Shown here: piece after piece, positions 45,865-54,322 of the stretch
Position numbering within the stretch: the first letter of the stretch is position 1
Layout: every line of letters starts with the position of its first letter
Source: Pandoraea captiosa
Lineage (GTDB): Bacteria > Pseudomonadota > Gammaproteobacteria > Burkholderiales > Burkholderiaceae
NCBI RefSeq assembly: GCF_902459775.1
Contig: NZ_CABPSQ010000002.1
Location: forward strand, 744,001 to 808,000
Direction of reading: 5' to 3'
DNA: 64,000 nt
Translations under genes and position numbers: made by a program
Notes under the pieces: generated by a model
Seen by the model: the letters and a program-made list of their open reading frames with translations, nothing else
Database searches by the model: none
What the model was told of the DNA's origin: nothing

Positions 45865-46833
45865 ATGAAACTGTGGAAATCCCTGCTGGCCGGCGCGGCC
45901 ATGATCGCCTCGGTCGCGGCGGTACACGCGCAGGAAATCAATTTCGGCATCATCTCGACCGACTCCAGCGCTGCGCTGCGCCAGCGCTGGCAGCCGCTGA
46001 TCGACGACATGGAGAAGCAAACGGGTCTGAAGGTGACGCCATTCTTCGCCACCGATTACGCCGGCGTGATCGAGGGCATGCGCTTCAACAAGGTCCAGCT
46101 GGCATGGATGGGCAACAAGGGCGCCATGGAGGCCGTGGACCGCTCGCAGGGCGAAGTCTTCGCGAAGATCATGTACGCCGATGGCACCGAAGGCTACTAC
46201 TCGCTGCTGATCTCGAACGCATCGAGCCCCTACAAGACGCTCGACGACGTGATCAAGAACGGCAAGAAGATCAACTTCGGGCTGGGCGATCCGACTTCGA
46301 CGTCGGGCACGCTGGTGCCGGGCTACTACGTGTTCGCGAAGAACAACATCGACCCGCGCACGTACTTCAAGACGGCGCGCAGCTCGAACCACGGCGCCAA
46401 CCTGATGGCGGTCATCAACAATCAGGTGGACGTTGCGACCAACAACACCGAAGAGCTGAACAAGCTCGAAGCGACGCAGCCGGAGAAGGCCAAGCTCGTT
46501 CACGTGATCTGGAAGTCGCCGCTGATCCCGTCGGACCCGCTGCTGTGGCGCAAGGACCTGCCGGACGGCACGAAGAAGAAGATTCGCGACTTCTTCCTCG
46601 CTTACGGCAAGGATGCCCACGAGAAGGAAGTGCTGAAGAACATCTACAACTACGGCGGCTTCCGTGCGTCGTCCGATGCTCAGCTTCTCCCGATCCGTCA
46701 GCTCGAACTGTTCAAGCAAAAAGTGCAGCTTGAGCAGGACGCCAACGTCGACGCCGCCAAGAAGAAGACGCAACTGGCCGACCTCGACGGCAAGCTGGCT
46801 GCGCTCGACAAAGAGCTGAACAAAACGAAGTAA
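45865..46833 (+). CDS. phnD: Phosphonate ABC transporter substrate-binding protein
   Basis: Periplasmic binding protein for alkylphosphonates. The 322-residue protein has a signal peptide (about residues 1-22, ending AAVHAQE), then the PhnD fold: INFGIISTDSSAALRQRWQP, WMGNKGAMEAVDRSQGEVF, FGLGDPTSTSGTLVPGYYVF with the Ser/Thr-rich ligand loop, and SSNHGANLMAVINNQVDVAT. The C-terminus after about residue 285 is a Lys/Glu-rich coiled-coil-like helix. The AGGAGCTTGCTCTC leader gives a strong ribosome site. Ligand preference among phosphonates is not readable. Confidence 0.95.
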   Translation: MKLWKSLLAGAAMIASVAAVHAQEINFGIISTDSSAALRQRWQPLIDDMEKQTGLKVTPFFATDYAGVIEGMRFNKVQLAWMGNKGAMEAVDRSQGEVFAKIMYADGTEGYYSLLISNASSPYKTLDDVIKNGKKINFGLGDPTSTSGTLVPGYYVFAKNNIDPRTYFKTARSSNHGANLMAVINNQVDVATNNTEELNKLEATQPEKAKLVHVIWKSPLIPSDPLLWRKDLPDGTKKKIRDFFLAYGKDAHEKEVLKNIYNYGGFRASSDAQLLPIRQLELFKQKVQLEQDANVDAAKKKTQLADLDGKLAALDKELNKTK

Positions 46834-47055
46834 GCCATTCCCGGGCGCTTCGAGGCGTGACGACGCGCCTCGGGGCGTCGAAGCGCACTGCCTTTCGGTC
46901 GTTGGTGCGGCACGTGCGCAGCCGTGTTCGCATGCGGCCCGGCATCAGATTCAAACGGCGGCGAACCCGGTATGGGGCGCCGACTTCTTTGTGGTTCGAA
47001 ATTTCGCCGGTTCGGGCGCAGTGGCGTCTGACCGGAATGACTCGTGGTCCTCGAC

Positions 47056-47862
47056 ATGAACACCAGCGCATCCATTACTGCCAGCGGCCGCCTGCCGGGC
47101 GAGCCGCCCAAACGCTCGTGGCTTTCCCTGATCGGTTGGGCGATTTTCTTTCTCGTGCTGGTGTGGTCCTGGAGCGGCGCCGACATGCGTCCGCTCGACT
47201 TGATTCGCGATTCCGGCAACATGAGCCAGTTCGCGCACGACTTTTTCCCGCCGGACTTTCGCGACTGGCGTGTGTACGTCCACGAAATGATCGTGACGAT
47301 TCACATTGCCGTATGGGGCACGGTGCTTGCGGTGCTGTGCTCGATTCCGATGGGGCTGCTCTCGGCGTCGAACATGGTGCCGGCGTGGGTATATCAGCCG
47401 GTGCGTCGCGTGATGGACGCCTGCCGCGCGATCAACGAAATGGTATTCGCCATGCTCTTCATCGTCGCGGTGGGGCTTGGTCCGTTCGCGGGGGTGCTGG
47501 CCCTGTGGGTGCATACGACGGGTACGCTTTCGAAGCTGTTCGCCGAAGCCGTCGAGGCGATCGATCCGCGTCCGGTCGAAGGCGTGCGAGCCACGGGCGC
47601 TCGCGCCATCGACGAGATCCTGTACGGCGTGCTGCCGCAGGTCATGCCGCTGTGGATCTCGTACACGCTGTACCGCTTCGAGTCGAACGTGCGTTCCGCG
47701 TCGGTGGTCGGCATGGTCGGCGCGGGCGGTATCGGCGTGGTGCTCTACGAAGTGATTCGCAGCTTCCAGTACGCGCAGACGTGCGCCGTCATGGTGATCA
47801 TGGTCATCGTCGTGACGTGTATCGACGTCTTCTCTGCGCGCGTGCGCAAAATGGTGATCTGA
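47056..47862 (+). CDS. phnE: Phosphonate ABC transporter permease
   Basis: Membrane subunit of the PhnCDE importer. The 268-residue protein has about six helices and the EAA coupling loop [20 protein letters not shown] followed by [17 protein letters not shown], plus [19 protein letters not shown], both typical of PhnE. ATG 47056 is preferred; GTG 47044 would add four residues. A 222-base gap without a recognisable gene separates it from phnD; within it I see no terminator hairpin, so the three genes may still share one transcript. A bidirectional terminator follows. Confidence 0.95.
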   Translation: MNTSASITASGRLPGEPPKRSWLSLIGWAIFFLVLVWSWSGADMRPLDLIRDSGNMSQFAHDFFPPDFRDWRVYVHEMIVTIHIAVWGTVLAVLCSIPMGLLSASNMVPAWVYQPVRRVMDACRAINEMVFAMLFIVAVGLGPFAGVLALWVHTTGTLSKLFAEAVEAIDPRPVEGVRATGARAIDEILYGVLPQVMPLWISYTLYRFESNVRSASVVGMVGAGGIGVVLYEVIRSFQYAQTCAVMVIMVIVVTCIDVFSARVRKMVI

Positions 47863-47906
47863 CGAACCGAATGCAGGCGTGGCCGCTGTCGCTGTGTGGA
47901 AAAGAG

Positions 47907-47930
47907 AAAAGGGCGCTTAGGCGCCCTTTT
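47907..47930. terminator. Bidirectional terminator between phnE and phnM
   Basis: Perfect 10-bp stem AAAAGGGCGC (47907-47916) with GCGCCCTTTT (47921-47930), loop TTAG. It serves convergent phnCDE (+) and phnG-M (-). Confidence 0.92.
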
Positions 47931-47994
47931 CGCGTTGCACGTGAGACCGAAATGCTGCGCTGTGCCGCTGTCGTACTCAGCCGCTCAGCCACCA

Positions 47995-48018
47995 CTCAAG
48001 CGCTCAAGCGCTCAAGCG
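47995..48018 (+). repeat. Three tandem 8-bp units over the phnM stop
   Basis: CTCAAGCG occurs three times head to tail (47995-48002, 48003-48010, 48011-48018). The third copy contains the phnM stop codon (TGA on the minus strand, 48014-48012) and two preceding bases sets, so the repeat straddles the end of the gene and its 3' region. Confidence 0.85.
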
Positions 48019-49157
48019 ATCCGCTGACCCGCCATATACGTTGCACGCGGAATTGGCGGCATGCCGGGACGCACGGCCACGCGTACCAAATCGGCACGCA
48101 GCCCCGGCTTGATCCCACCGCGATCCGTCAGACCGGCGGACTGCGCCGGATTCCACGACACCGTACGCATCGCCTTCGATAACGTCCAGCCGCAATCGGC
48201 GTGATCGTTGTGCAACTGAAACGCCGCTTGCAGCAGGCTCGCGGGCACATAGTCCGACGACAGGATGTCGAGCACGTCTTCACGCGCCAGTTCCGCCGCC
48301 GCCACGTTGCCGGAGTGCGAGCCGCCACGCACCACGTTCGGTGCGCCCATGATCACGCCGATCGATTTCCGATGCGCGGCACGTGCAGCGACGAGCGTCG
48401 TCGGAAATTCGGACAGCGCCACACCGTCGCGCTGCGCTTCTTCCACGTGTTCGAGCGACGTGTCGTCGTGACTCGCCAGCGGCAAGCCGCGCTCGCGGCT
48501 CATCTCGACGATGCTGCGCCGATGCGGTACTGCATATTTCTCCTGCTGCGCCTTGAGATCGGCCAGCATCGCGTTCCACTGCGCATCGGGCACCTTGCCG
48601 TTGCGTTCATGATATTGACGGTGCAGCACCGGGTCGTGCCACTGGCGCTGGCCCGGCGTGTGATCCATGACCGACACGAGACGCAGCAGCGGGTGATCGC
48701 ACATGTCGGCGAACGTGTCGGCGGCATCCTGCGTGGCAACCTCGCAGCGCAGATGCAGAAAGTGGTCTGCGCGCAACAGTCCGGCGGCAATCGTGTCGAG
48801 AAGTGCCTGACCGCACTCGGCCTGAAGTTTTCGGCTGCGCAGCCCGGACGCATCGCGCTCGCCGATCACCAGCGAGTCGAAGACGGTCGTGATGCCGGCG
48901 GCGGCGACCTGCGCGTCGTGAATCGCAAAGGCGGCGTGCGTGTTCCAGTAGACCCCGGGGCGCGGCGCGAGGTGCTTTTCCAGATTGTCGGTATGCAACT
49001 CGACCAGTCCGGGCACCAGATAGTCGCCTTCCCAGTCGAGCGCCCCGGCGGCCTGTGTGGCGCCTTCCTCCACGGCGTGGATGAGACCCTCGCGCACTTC
49101 GACCACACCGGTGAAGGTGGTGTCGGGGGTGACGATGCGAGCGTTCTTGATAAGCAT
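48012..49157 (-). CDS. phnM: Alpha-D-ribose 1-methylphosphonate 5-triphosphate diphosphatase
   Basis: Splits pyrophosphate from the 5-triphosphate product of PhnGHIL, giving the C-P lyase substrate. The 381-residue amidohydrolase starts MLIKNARIVTPDTTFTG and shows the metal-site motif LVPGLVELHTDNLEKHLAPR, VSVMDHTPGQRQW, and LPLASHDDTSLEHV, with NPAQSAGLTDRGGIKPGLRA at the end. ATG 49157 has CGGAG seven bases upstream; a TTG at 49178 would overlap phnL. Last gene of the phnG-M run, 17 bases after phnL. Confidence 0.95.
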   Translation of the reverse strand: MLIKNARIVTPDTTFTGVVEVREGLIHAVEEGATQAAGALDWEGDYLVPGLVELHTDNLEKHLAPRPGVYWNTHAAFAIHDAQVAAAGITTVFDSLVIGERDASGLRSRKLQAECGQALLDTIAAGLLRADHFLHLRCEVATQDAADTFADMCDHPLLRLVSVMDHTPGQRQWHDPVLHRQYHERNGKVPDAQWNAMLADLKAQQEKYAVPHRRSIVEMSRERGLPLASHDDTSLEHVEEAQRDGVALSEFPTTLVAARAAHRKSIGVIMGAPNVVRGGSHSGNVAAAELAREDVLDILSSDYVPASLLQAAFQLHNDHADCGWTLSKAMRTVSWNPAQSAGLTDRGGIKPGLRADLVRVAVRPGMPPIPRATYMAGQRIA

Positions 49158-49174
49158 GGACAAACTCCGGCGGT

Positions 49175-49963
49175 TCAATGAGCGGGTCGAAGCACGGGGC
49201 GCATGGCGAGCGTGCGCGTCGCCACTTCGTCGCGGGTCGCCTCGTCGTGGAAGATGCCGACGATGGCGCTTCCCGCGACACGCGCTTCGGAAATCAGTTG
49301 CGAGACCACCGCGCGGTTCTGCGCGTCGAGCGATGCGGTCGGCTCGTCGAGCAGCAACACCGGCGCGGCGGCAATCAGCCCGCGTGCGATGTTGATCCGC
49401 TGTTGCTCGCCGCCCGAGAACGTCGCGGGCGCAAGCGCCCAGAGGCGTTCGGGAATGTTCAGTCGCGCGAGCAGATCGCGCGCACGCGCGGTGGCGTGCG
49501 TCTCGCCGACCCCCAGTCGACGCAGCGGCTCGGCCACGATGTCCAGCGTGCGCACGCGCGGAATGACGCGCAGGAACTGGCTCACATAACCGAGCGTCGT
49601 GCGACGCACCGACAGCACCTCACGCGCTGTTGCCCGTGTGAGGTCAACCCAGCGTTCGCCATGACCGGCATCGTGACGAATCTCGATGCGTCCTTCGCCC
49701 GCCAGGTAGTTGCCATACAGGCAGCGCAGCAACGTGCTCTTGCCCGACCCGGACGGGCCCACGAGCGCCACGCATTCGCCGCGACGCACGGTCAGATCGA
49801 CACCTTCGAGCGCCGGAATGGCCGCACCGTCCTGCGCGTGCAGACGGAAGGTCTTGTGCAGTCCCTGCGCGCGCAGCATGACGCCGTCTTCCCGGGTGCA
49901 GAGCGTGAGCGCCGCACCGCCGAAGGCCGGGTCGAACGCAGTGAGATGAGTTCCGGAGTTCAT
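49175..49963 (-). CDS. phnL: C-P lyase complex ABC-type protein PhnL
   Basis: Part of the C-P lyase system that with PhnGHI forms the ribose-phosphonate triphosphate intermediate. The 262-residue ATPase has Walker [37 protein letters not shown] (the Q-loop block typical of PhnL), signature [15 protein letters not shown], Walker [16 protein letters not shown], and H-loop [15 protein letters not shown]. It begins at ATG 49963, overlapping the phnK stop by four bases (ATGA). The first ~30 residues precede the ABC domain and are variable. Confidence 0.95.
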   Translation of the reverse strand: MNSGTHLTAFDPAFGGAALTLCTREDGVMLRAQGLHKTFRLHAQDGAAIPALEGVDLTVRRGECVALVGPSGSGKSTLLRCLYGNYLAGEGRIEIRHDAGHGERWVDLTRATAREVLSVRRTTLGYVSQFLRVIPRVRTLDIVAEPLRRLGVGETHATARARDLLARLNIPERLWALAPATFSGGEQQRINIARGLIAAAPVLLLDEPTASLDAQNRAVVSQLISEARVAGSAIVGIFHDEATRDEVATRTLAMRPVLRPAH

Positions 49964-50823
49964 ACGGGCAGCACCGAAGAAACGAGCAATTGCGTATACG
50001 GATGTTGGGGATCGTCGAGGACCTGATCTGTGAGGCCGGCTTCGACCACGCGCCCGGCCTGCATCACGATCAGACGGTGCGCGATCAGACGCGCCACACC
50101 GATATCGTGCGTGACGATGATGGCGGCAAGATGAAGGCGCTCGACCAGCGAGCGCAGCAGGTCGAGCAGCCGGGCCTGCACAGACACGTCGAGACCGGCC
50201 GTCGGCTCGTCCATGAAGACCAGACGCGGCTCGGTCACCAGATTGCGTGCGATTTGCAGACGCTGCTGCATACCGCCGGAGAATGCGCCCGGCATCTCGT
50301 CCACCCGGCCCGGATCGAGTTCGACCTGCGCCATCCAGTGACGCGCCTTGTTCCGGATCTCGCCGAAGTGACGCGCACCCACGGCCATCAGCCGGTCGCC
50401 GATGTTGCCGCCCGCCGACACGTTCATGCGCAGGCCGTCGCGCGGATTCTGTTCGACGAACCCCCACTCGGTGCGCAGCAAACGACGCTTGTGCGCTTCG
50501 TCCAGCGCGCGCAGGTCGAGCAGCGCGCCATCGGCGCCGCGATAGTGGAGCGAACCGGCATCGATCTCGTGACGCAGCGCCAGCGCACCCAGCAGCGTTG
50601 ACTTTCCCGAGCCGGATTCGCCGACGACGCAGATCACTTCGCCCGGCCAGAGATCGAACGTGACATCGGCGCAGCCGATGCGATCGCCGTAGGACTTCGA
50701 GAGGCCCGCCACGCGCAGCAGCGGTTCGTCCGGTTCGTCCGGTTCGTCCGGTACGTTCGGCTCGTCCGGCTCAGCATTGGCGCGAAGTGCTGCGTTCGTG
50801 GCCCTGTTCGTCATCGTGTTCAT
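49960..50823 (-). CDS. phnK: C-P lyase complex ABC-type protein PhnK
   Basis: Nucleotide-binding subunit that docks on PhnJ of the C-P lyase core. The 287-residue protein has Walker [37 protein letters not shown] (PhnK-specific Q-loop block), signature [15 protein letters not shown], Walker [17 protein letters not shown] and [15 protein letters not shown]. Residues 18-34 are a repeat of Asp-Glu-Pro/Glu-Pro-Asp units coded by 9-base tandem copies (about 50722-50772), an addition before the ABC fold. It overlaps phnJ (ATGA, four bases) and phnL (four bases). Confidence 0.95.
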   Translation of the reverse strand: MNTMTNRATNAALRANAEPDEPNVPDEPDEPDEPLLRVAGLSKSYGDRIGCADVTFDLWPGEVICVVGESGSGKSTLLGALALRHEIDAGSLHYRGADGALLDLRALDEAHKRRLLRTEWGFVEQNPRDGLRMNVSAGGNIGDRLMAVGARHFGEIRNKARHWMAQVELDPGRVDEMPGAFSGGMQQRLQIARNLVTEPRLVFMDEPTAGLDVSVQARLLDLLRSLVERLHLAAIIVTHDIGVARLIAHRLIVMQAGRVVEAGLTDQVLDDPQHPYTQLLVSSVLPV

Positions 50824-51776
50824 ACGCGCTCCTTCGGTGCTCGCGGCGACGATTGATCCGATTGCGGCGTGCGCGCCACGTCGGCCATGGTTGCCGAGGA
50901 CCGCTCGCCGCAGTAATCGCTGTCGGAGCAGACGTACATGCGCGTGCCTTCGTCGTCCGTGATGACCTCGTCGAGGAAACTGTCGGTCGCGAGGCAAATG
51001 GCGCAATGCGCGTCCCATTTCTGAATGGCGAACGGGTGATCGTCGAAGTCGAGGCTCTCGACCGACGTGTAGGGCGGGATCGCGTAAAGACGTCGCTCCC
51101 GTCCCGCGCCGAAGAGTTGCAGTGCGGGGTTCATGTGCATCTTGGGGTTGTCGAACTTCGGAATCGGCGACGGCGACATCAGATAGCGTCCGTTCACGAT
51201 CACCGGGTAGTCGTAGGTCGTGGCGATCGCGCCGTGCCGCACGATGTCTTCATACAGACGCACGCGCATGAGACCGTACTCACCCAGGGCATGGAGTTTT
51301 CGCGACTCGTGGATGCGCGGTTCGAGGCGAAACATCGGCTCGGGCATGGGCACCTGATAGACGAGGATCTGCCCTTCGGTCAGCGAGGTTTCCGGAATGC
51401 GGTGACGGGTCTGGATGACGGTGGCCTGCGACGTCTTCATCGTGGTGGCGACACCGGCCGTGCGCGCGAAGAAGCGGCGAATGTTCACCGCGTTGGTCGT
51501 GTCGTCTGCGCCCTGATCGATGACCTTGAGCGTGTCGTCGGCCCCGATCACCGCAGCGCTGACCTGAATGCCGCCCGTGCCCCAGCCATACGGCAGCGGC
51601 ATCTCGCGACTGCCGAACGGCACCTGATAGCCGGGAATCGCCACGGCCTTGAGCAGACTGCGCCGGATCATGCGCTTGGTGTGTTCGTCGAGGAAGGCAA
51701 AGTTGTAGCCGTGCGCCGTGGCGCTTGCCGGCGCGGACGGTGGCGTCGTGCTTTGCGAGACGGCGGCGTCGCTCAT
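50820..51776 (-). CDS. phnJ: Alpha-D-ribose 1-methylphosphonate 5-phosphate C-P lyase
   Basis: Radical-SAM enzyme that breaks the carbon-phosphorus bond, releasing methane (or another alkane) and ribose cyclic phosphate. The 318-residue protein has Cys258-x2-Cys261-x21-Cys283-x5-Cys289, the same spacing as the four cluster cysteines of E. coli PhnJ (241, 244, 266, 272). Other family blocks: GYNFAFLDEHTKRMIRRSLL, PYGWGTGGIQVSAAVIG and DQGADDTTNAVNIRRFF. N-terminal ~20 residues are a Ser/Ala/Pro lead. It overlaps both neighbours by four bases. Confidence 0.97.
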   Translation of the reverse strand: MSDAAVSQSTTPPSAPASATAHGYNFAFLDEHTKRMIRRSLLKAVAIPGYQVPFGSREMPLPYGWGTGGIQVSAAVIGADDTLKVIDQGADDTTNAVNIRRFFARTAGVATTMKTSQATVIQTRHRIPETSLTEGQILVYQVPMPEPMFRLEPRIHESRKLHALGEYGLMRVRLYEDIVRHGAIATTYDYPVIVNGRYLMSPSPIPKFDNPKMHMNPALQLFGAGRERRLYAIPPYTSVESLDFDDHPFAIQKWDAHCAICLATDSFLDEVITDDEGTRMYVCSDSDYCGERSSATMADVARTPQSDQSSPRAPKERV

Positions 51777-53095
51777 GCGGCCTCCTGAGTGTTCTGAACC
51801 ATGGGCGAGGTGGCGCCGGCTTCGGCGGGTGTGCCGTACTTCGCGGCGTGCTCGGCGCGCAGGCGGCGCACCAGTTCCAGTTCGGCCTGAAAGTCGACGT
51901 AATGAGGCAACTTCAGGTGCTGCACGAAGCCCGAGGCCTCGACGTTATCGCTGTGATACAGCACGAATTCCTGTTGCTGCGCAGGCGAGTTCGCTTCGTC
52001 GCCCAACTCGTTCGTGCGCAGTGCGCGGTCCACCAGCGACATGGCCATGGCCTTGCGTTCGTTGTGGCCGAACGTCAGGCCGTAGCCTTGCGTGAACTGC
52101 GGCGGTGTCTCCCGGTTGCCGCCGAATTGCGTAACCATCTGGCACTCCGTCACGGCGATCTCGCCGATGTCGATGGCGAAGCCGAGTTCCTCCGGTTCGA
52201 TTTCGATCGACACCTGACCGAGACGGATTTCGCCGGCGAACGGGTGATCGTTGCCATAGCCGCGCTGCGTGGAGTAACCCAGCGCCAGCAGAAAGCCTTC
52301 ATCCCCGCGGGCGAGGTTTTGCAGGCGCGCAGTGCGCGACGCCGGCGTGAAGAGCGGCGAATGCACGAGGTCATGCGGCTCTGGATCGCTGCCGTCAGTG
52401 CCGTCATCGATGAGCGTGTCGGTGCGGCCGTCGCCATGAAGCGCTTCGAGAAGCCCGTCGCGCTTCATGATGTCGGTCACGCGCGTGGTGACGGCAATGG
52501 GCGGCACGCCGGGGATAGCGTCGGGGATAACGTTGAGGGCAGCGTTGGGGGCAGCGTTGGCGATATGCGGCATCTCAGGCATCGCTGCGGGCATGGGCGA
52601 ACTGCCGTCCGTGCGTGGCGCGCGGGTGGCCTTCGCGACGCTGGCGTTCGGGATCTCGCCCGGAAGCGTTGCGCCGCACGTCTCACCTTCGGCCAGCAAG
52701 GCAAAGTCGAGCAGGCGCTGCGTGTAGTCGTATGTCGCGCCCAGCACCTGCCCGCCGGGCACGTCCTTAAACGTGGCGGAGATGCGGCGCGACAAACGCA
52801 TCGACGCCGTATCGATGGGCCTGGTGGTGCCCAGCCGCGGCAGGGTCGTGCGATACGCGCGCAGCAGGAAGATGGCTTCGACGAGATCGCCCGCCGCCTG
52901 CTTGATCGCCAGCGCCGCGAGCGTTTCGTCATACAGCGCGCCTTCGCTCATTACGCGGGCGACGGCCAGACGCATCTGTTCGCGAATCTGCGTCACGCTC
53001 AGCGCGGGGACATCGGGATTGCCACGTCGTGCCTTGGCGAGCAGATCCCAGGATTGTTCGATGGCGCGCTCGCCACCTTTGACTGCGACGTACAT
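51773..53095 (-). CDS. phnI: C-P lyase core subunit PhnI, with low-complexity insertion
   Basis: Nucleosidase-like subunit which with PhnGHL couples phosphonate to the ribose C1 of a nucleotide. Recognisable blocks: MYVAVKGGERAIEQSW, GDLVEAIFLLRAYRTTLPRL, ARGDEGFLLALGYSTQRGYG, HPFAGEIRLGQV and VEASGFVQHLKLPHYVDFQAE. At 440 residues it is about 85 longer than E. coli PhnI (354). The excess lies mainly in an Ala/Pro/Asn-rich segment at about residues 144-202 (52666-52490) and an Asp/Gly-rich stretch near 218-240. ATG 53095 overlaps the phnH stop by one base (TGATG); the frame extends upstream but in phnH antisense-like sequence without homology. Confidence 0.94.
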   Translation of the reverse strand: MYVAVKGGERAIEQSWDLLAKARRGNPDVPALSVTQIREQMRLAVARVMSEGALYDETLAALAIKQAAGDLVEAIFLLRAYRTTLPRLGTTRPIDTASMRLSRRISATFKDVPGGQVLGATYDYTQRLLDFALLAEGETCGATLPGEIPNASVAKATRAPRTDGSSPMPAAMPEMPHIANAAPNAALNVIPDAIPGVPPIAVTTRVTDIMKRDGLLEALHGDGRTDTLIDDGTDGSDPEPHDLVHSPLFTPASRTARLQNLARGDEGFLLALGYSTQRGYGNDHPFAGEIRLGQVSIEIEPEELGFAIDIGEIAVTECQMVTQFGGNRETPPQFTQGYGLTFGHNERKAMAMSLVDRALRTNELGDEANSPAQQQEFVLYHSDNVEASGFVQHLKLPHYVDFQAELELVRRLRAEHAAKYGTPAEAGATSPMVQNTQEAA

Positions 53096-53730
53096 CAGCA
53101 AACCTCCACGTACGTAGTGCGCGGCACGCCCAGCACGATATCGCCCGAGGTGATCAGCAGGTCGAGACCGGCGGGAAAGCGCGGCGCCAGTGCGGCGCGT
53201 GCATGCCAGAAGTCGGCATCCAGACCGCCGACGGTGACGTCCGCATGCGTTTTGACGCCCGGGCCCCGCAGTCGAAGACGAAGTCCCGCGTCGATTGCGT
53301 GGCCTTCGGCGAGCGTGGGCACATCGACGATCAGCGTGGCGCTGTGCTCCGGCGATTCGGCCGTGCCGAAGGCGAAGCGCGTCAGCGCGGGGCAGCGGGC
53401 GGGATCGGTGAGCAGGGCGAATTGCGCGTTCGCCAGCGCGCTCTCGCCGCTGAGCAGCGGCGCGCCCGTGTGAAAGCGAAGTGCGCTCGACACCTCTGCG
53501 AGCGGGACTTGCAGCCATACGGATGTGGTCGCGTCGGCCAGCGCGAGCAGGGTGGCACGCGCGGCAATGCTGGCTTCGTCGCTCGGGGCGAGTCGCGGGC
53601 CAACGCTTCGCAGGCGGCCGGGACGCGCGAGGGCGTCGAGCACAGCGCGGAACACGCCTTGCGAGTCATGGACGGCGTCGTCGAAGCCGGGTTGCAGTGT
53701 CGACCAGTCGGGCATCGGTGCGCTCAACAT
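53095..53730 (-). CDS. phnH: C-P lyase core subunit PhnH
   Basis: Core-complex subunit required for C-P lyase assembly. The 211-residue protein shows LQPGFDDAVHDSQGVFRAVL, DALARPGRLRSVG, LDADFWHARAALAPRFPAG and the C-terminal LGVPRTTYVEVC, a PhnH hallmark. It starts at ATG 53730 immediately after the phnG TGA (no gap) and ends overlapping the phnI ATG by one base, so translation is coupled along the run. Confidence 0.95.
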   Translation of the reverse strand: MLSAPMPDWSTLQPGFDDAVHDSQGVFRAVLDALARPGRLRSVGPRLAPSDEASIAARATLLALADATTSVWLQVPLAEVSSALRFHTGAPLLSGESALANAQFALLTDPARCPALTRFAFGTAESPEHSATLIVDVPTLAEGHAIDAGLRLRLRGPGVKTHADVTVGGLDADFWHARAALAPRFPAGLDLLITSGDIVLGVPRTTYVEVC

Positions 53731-54222
53731 TCAAGCCTCCCTGACCATGGTGAAGAACTCGACGCGGCTCGCGGCCGTGTCGGCGTCGTTTTGCGCTGCG
53801 GTGGCCGCCAGACGCTGTGAAATGGCGGTGAGCGCGCCGGCGGCGAGCACGGCGCGGTGTTGCGGCATCTGCATGAGCGCGTCCAGACGTGCGACGCGTA
53901 CCGCGCGCTCGGCATCGCGTCCCAGCACGTAACCCGTGCCAACCACGCCGTCCTGCTGGCGCAGCGTGCAGCGCGTGACGGTCGTCTCGCCAAGATTGAA
54001 ACGATCCCCGCTGCCGCCCACGCGGCCCTGCACCATTACCAGACCGGTCTGCGGCGCACGCAACCAGATGAACTCGGGGGCGGTGGGGCAACAGGCGATG
54101 GCGTTGTCAAGTTCGTCGCGCGTTGCGCGGGCAAGCAACGCCAGCCACTTTGCGCGGTCGACCTGCGCCTGCCGGGCGGTGCTGCCCTCGTCGCACGTGG
54201 CGTCGGAAGTTTTGATTGGCAT
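53731..54222 (-). CDS. phnG: C-P lyase core subunit PhnG
   Basis: First subunit of the PhnGHIJ core. The 163-residue protein shows RAKWLALLARATRDELDNAI near the N-terminus, WLRAPQTGLVMVQGRVGGSG, FNLGETTVTRCTLR and GYVLGRDAERAVRVARLDAL, all typical of PhnG. ATG 54222 has no good ribosome binding site directly upstream; the sequence before it is the arm of a palindrome (54227-54242). First gene of the minus-strand operon driven by a Pho-box promoter, and divergent from phnF. Confidence 0.94.
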   Translation of the reverse strand: MPIKTSDATCDEGSTARQAQVDRAKWLALLARATRDELDNAIACCPTAPEFIWLRAPQTGLVMVQGRVGGSGDRFNLGETTVTRCTLRQQDGVVGTGYVLGRDAERAVRVARLDALMQMPQHRAVLAAGALTAISQRLAATAAQNDADTAASRVEFFTMVREA

Positions 54223-54224
54223 AA

Positions 54225-54253
54225 TTGTCTAGTCGTATAGACGTGTGTATGAT
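54225..54253 (+). promoter_or_regulatory. Putative sigma-70 promoter of phnF
   Basis: -35 TTGTCT (54225-54230) and -10 TATGAT (54248-54253, 5 of 6), spacer exactly 17. The start would lie near 54260, 56 bases before the preferred phnF ATG. Confidence 0.5.
54227..54242. promoter_or_regulatory. Palindrome, candidate PhnF operator
   Basis: GTCTA (54227-54231), six bases, TAGAC (54238-54242): a perfect inverted repeat that overlaps the phnF -35 and lies 5-20 bases upstream of the phnG ATG. GntR/HutC-type PhnF proteins bind short palindromes containing a TATAGAC-like half, and GTATAGAC occurs here. Assignment to PhnF rests on position and similarity to that type of motif. Confidence 0.55.
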
Positions 54254-54288
54254 CGCAGTGCTTGCAGAGAGGTATGGCTCGCGATCTC

Positions 54289-54322
54289 ATTACAACTTTG
54301 CGGGGTGTCAATTTGATGACAG
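54289..54322 (-). promoter_or_regulatory. Pho box and -10 of the phnGHIJKLM promoter
   Basis: On the minus strand CTGTCAT (54322-54316, perfect half site), four bases, TTGACAC (54311-54305, 5 of 7), then exactly 10 bases and the -10 hexamer TGTAAT (54294-54289, 5 of 6). This is the canonical PhoB-promoter layout. The box overlaps the phnF start codon on the other strand. Expected start near 54282, a leader of about 60 bases before phnG. Confidence 0.82.
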
